64,000 nucleotides of DNA from Turnera subulata (taxonomy: Eukaryota; Streptophyta; Magnoliopsida; Malpighiales; Passifloraceae), in the NCBI GenBank assembly GCA_028386065.3, contig JAKUCV010001329.1, positions 159,746 to 223,745 of the forward strand, in the 5' to 3' direction. Below the pieces are notes generated by a model that saw only the letters and a program-made list of their open reading frames with translations, was not told where the DNA came from and did no database searches. The translations under genes and the position numbers were made by a program. Shown here one piece after another: positions 62,487-64,000 of the stretch (within the stretch, counting starts at the first letter, position 1; every line of letters starts with the position of its first letter).

Positions 62487-62729
62487 ACAGGCGCACGATA
62501 GTACAAAATTATTGTTAAGACAATTTTTACTATTCTAATCCATGAAAATTAATAACCTAACTTATGCTTATTTTCTATACTGTCCAGATATTCATGAGCT
62601 GATTTAAAGGAAAAGGCTTTGTACACATAATAAATAGAAAAGATGCGCGTGACTAGCGCGTGAAAACCTCTTATTTACTATCATTGATTTTTCTTCTGTT
62701 TCTCTGGGTTCTTTTATCATACACTTGGT
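62487..62729 (+). other. Leader region between LTR element and LINE ORF1
   Basis: About 240 bp with no ORF. Part is presumably the 5' UTR of the LINE that follows; its exact 5' end is not identifiable from one copy. Confidence 0.5.
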
Positions 62730-64000
62730 ATGCCTACTCCAACTGCTGTGATTGGGTCATCTTCTCCACAAGGATCGCCGAAGCCAAACGGAGATGATGA
62801 TTATCGTGCTCATGTGAGTAAGAAGGCGAGAATGCGGAACGGTGTGCTGACCCACGGTGAGACAAGCGCTGCTGATGGAAATCCTGCGGCGAATGATGAA
62901 CTGGATGGGACTAGAAGAAAGACCTCCTACAAGGATCTTCTCATGGGTCATGCTGCTACGGGACCAGATATGGAGGAAGACTCAACGGAGGCTGAGGATT
63001 TTGAAGTTTTTTCTGATTCTGATTCCGAGGAGGACGATCCCGACTGCCCAACCATTCGACTTTCAGCCGCTGAAAAAAGAAGATTGTACCAAAATTGGAG
63101 GTATGCTCTTATTGTAAAAGTGCTGGGGAAGAAGGTTGGTTACCGATTTCTACTCAATAGACTGAATACTCTATGGACTACCTCCCGTAATTTTACCTTG
63201 GCTGATTTGGAAAACGACTTCTACATTGTGAAATTTGGTTGTCCACAGGACTACCATAATGCTTTAAACGGTGGTCCTTGGACAGTTGCTGAACATTACC
63301 TTACTATGCGTCCTTGGAGGCCCTATTTTGACCCGTATGAAGCTTCCATTGATAGTGTGGCTGTGTGGGTTCACTTCCCAAACTTACCAATGGAGTTCTA
63401 TGAAATTGATTTCCTGAAGAGGCTGGGTAACCGCATTGGGCGCACTACAAAAGTTGACCGTAACACGCTGAATGCGGAAAGGGGACAATTTGCCAAGGTT
63501 TATGTTGAAGTCGATTTAACTAAGCCTTTGCTGGCTAAACTTCGCATGGGGAGGAGAGTGTGGCGAGCCGAGTATGACGGACTTCACTTGGTGTGCTTCG
63601 AATGCGGATTGTATGGACATAAAGAGGAGCTTTGTCCGGCTAAGAACATGGATCCCGAGGCTATCAAAAAGGGTACTCCACCTCCCACTACCTACCGACC
63701 TGGTGCAGCATCCCCTAAAGTTAGGTCAGAAGTGTATGAATCTCGTGGACAATGGATGCTAGTTCAGAAGAAGGGACGAGGGAGAAGGAATGTGGTCACT
63801 AAACAGGGTACTACAATTAACTCACGGTTCAACATTCTGCAAGACATGGAAGAGCAACCTAGTACGGAGGTGCCGATACAGCCTTTATTGGAGAAGGGTG
63901 AAGGAAGTGGTGTTGTTAAGCCGAACAATGAGAAAGTTCTGGAGCATGTGGCACAGCAGGGACTAAACGACAATGTCATGGAAATTGAAACTGTAGTGCC
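62730..64000 (+). CDS. LINE ORF1 protein (DUF4283 and CCHC zinc knuckle), continues past window
   Basis: The frame is open from MPTPTAVIGSSSPQGSPK to the window end, 423 codons without a stop. Residues about 25-115 are charged and Ser/Asp/Glu-rich. About 120-230 form the DUF4283 RNA-binding-like domain (VKVLGKKVGYRFLLNRLNTL, NGGPWTVAEHYLTMRPW, VWVHFPNLPMEFYE). About 285-305 hold a zinc knuckle, CFECGLYGHKEELC (C-x2-C-x4-H-x4-C). This is the usual ORF1 of plant L1-type LINEs, which packages LINE RNA; ORF2 should follow downstream. The uninterrupted frame suggests a young, possibly intact element, distinct from the decayed one at 37.4 kb. Confidence 0.92.
   Translation, partial: MPTPTAVIGSSSPQGSPKPNGDDDYRAHVSKKARMRNGVLTHGETSAADGNPAANDELDGTRRKTSYKDLLMGHAATGPDMEEDSTEAEDFEVFSDSDSEEDDPDCPTIRLSAAEKRRLYQNWRYALIVKVLGKKVGYRFLLNRLNTLWTTSRNFTLADLENDFYIVKFGCPQDYHNALNGGPWTVAEHYLTMRPWRPYFDPYEASIDSVAVWVHFPNLPMEFYEIDFLKRLGNRIGRTTKVDRNTLNAERGQFAKVYVEVDLTKPLLAKLRMGRRVWRAEYDGLHLVCFECGLYGHKEELCPAKNMDPEAIKKGTPPPTTYRPGAASPKVRSEVYESRGQWMLVQKKGRGRRNVVTKQGTTINSRFNILQDMEEQPSTEVPIQPLLEKGEGSGVVKPNNEKVLEHVAQQGLNDNVMEIETVV

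Noticed and set aside
1..64000. CRISPR arrays, bacterial operons, phage genes
   Set aside because: Not present; introns, poly(A)-tailed retroposons and plant gene families show a plant nuclear genome.

Overview
The window is nuclear DNA of a flowering plant, most likely a eudicot. It is AT-rich and gene-poor, with long intergenic tracts, plant-type introns and TATA boxes, AT microsatellites, and many plant transposable elements (hAT-type MITEs, PIF/Harbinger, a tRNA-derived SINE, L1-type LINEs, Ty3/gypsy-like LTR elements). The species cannot be named from the sequence. There is one assembly gap (9879-10317).

Only two ordinary host genes can be supported, both on the minus strand. (1) 23859-22395 is a four-exon gene for a 380-residue C3HC4 RING E3 ubiquitin ligase of the BOI/BRG type, with Gln- and His-rich tracts. 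(2) 51749-48293 is a five-exon gene for a 358-residue, otherwise uncharacterised protein whose N terminus carries a Cys/His motif very like the SHI/LRP1/STY zinc finger. All splice junctions of both genes were followed by eye and keep frame. Between and around them are tracts of about 4 to 13 kb in which I see no protein gene.

Region by region: 1-9.2 kb holds a degenerate hAT-type MITE (1610-1972) and a 2.7 kb solo LTR (2189-4890, minus, target duplication TAGAA). 9.2-11.7 kb is a PIF/Harbinger element with TAA duplications and a broken transposase. 14.3-14.9 kb has two MITEs sharing three copies of one 8-bp target site. 18.4 kb has a SINE with a 15-bp duplication. 22.4-23.9 kb is the RING gene. 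35.4-35.8 kb has a second copy of the MITE. 37.4-39.5 kb is a 5'-truncated, decayed LINE. 48.3-51.7 kb is the zinc-finger gene. 54.1-62.5 kb is a non-autonomous LTR retrotransposon with 3-kb LTRs. 62.7 kb to the end is the intact start of a LINE ORF1.

The most interesting signals lie in the LTR elements. Both LTR subfamilies carry an array of seven short hairpins whose stems change by paired substitutions. Both carry a gene-like splice module with a middle exon of exactly 78 bp. The complete element has lost recognisable gag-pol and instead holds two antisense ORFs, each with its own consensus TATA box; one ends in half of a LINE-type endonuclease domain. Scattered over the window are at least ten tiny insertions (about 11-33 bp), most with an A- or T-run, flanked by 7-20 bp direct repeats. 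They look like extremely truncated retroposon tails.
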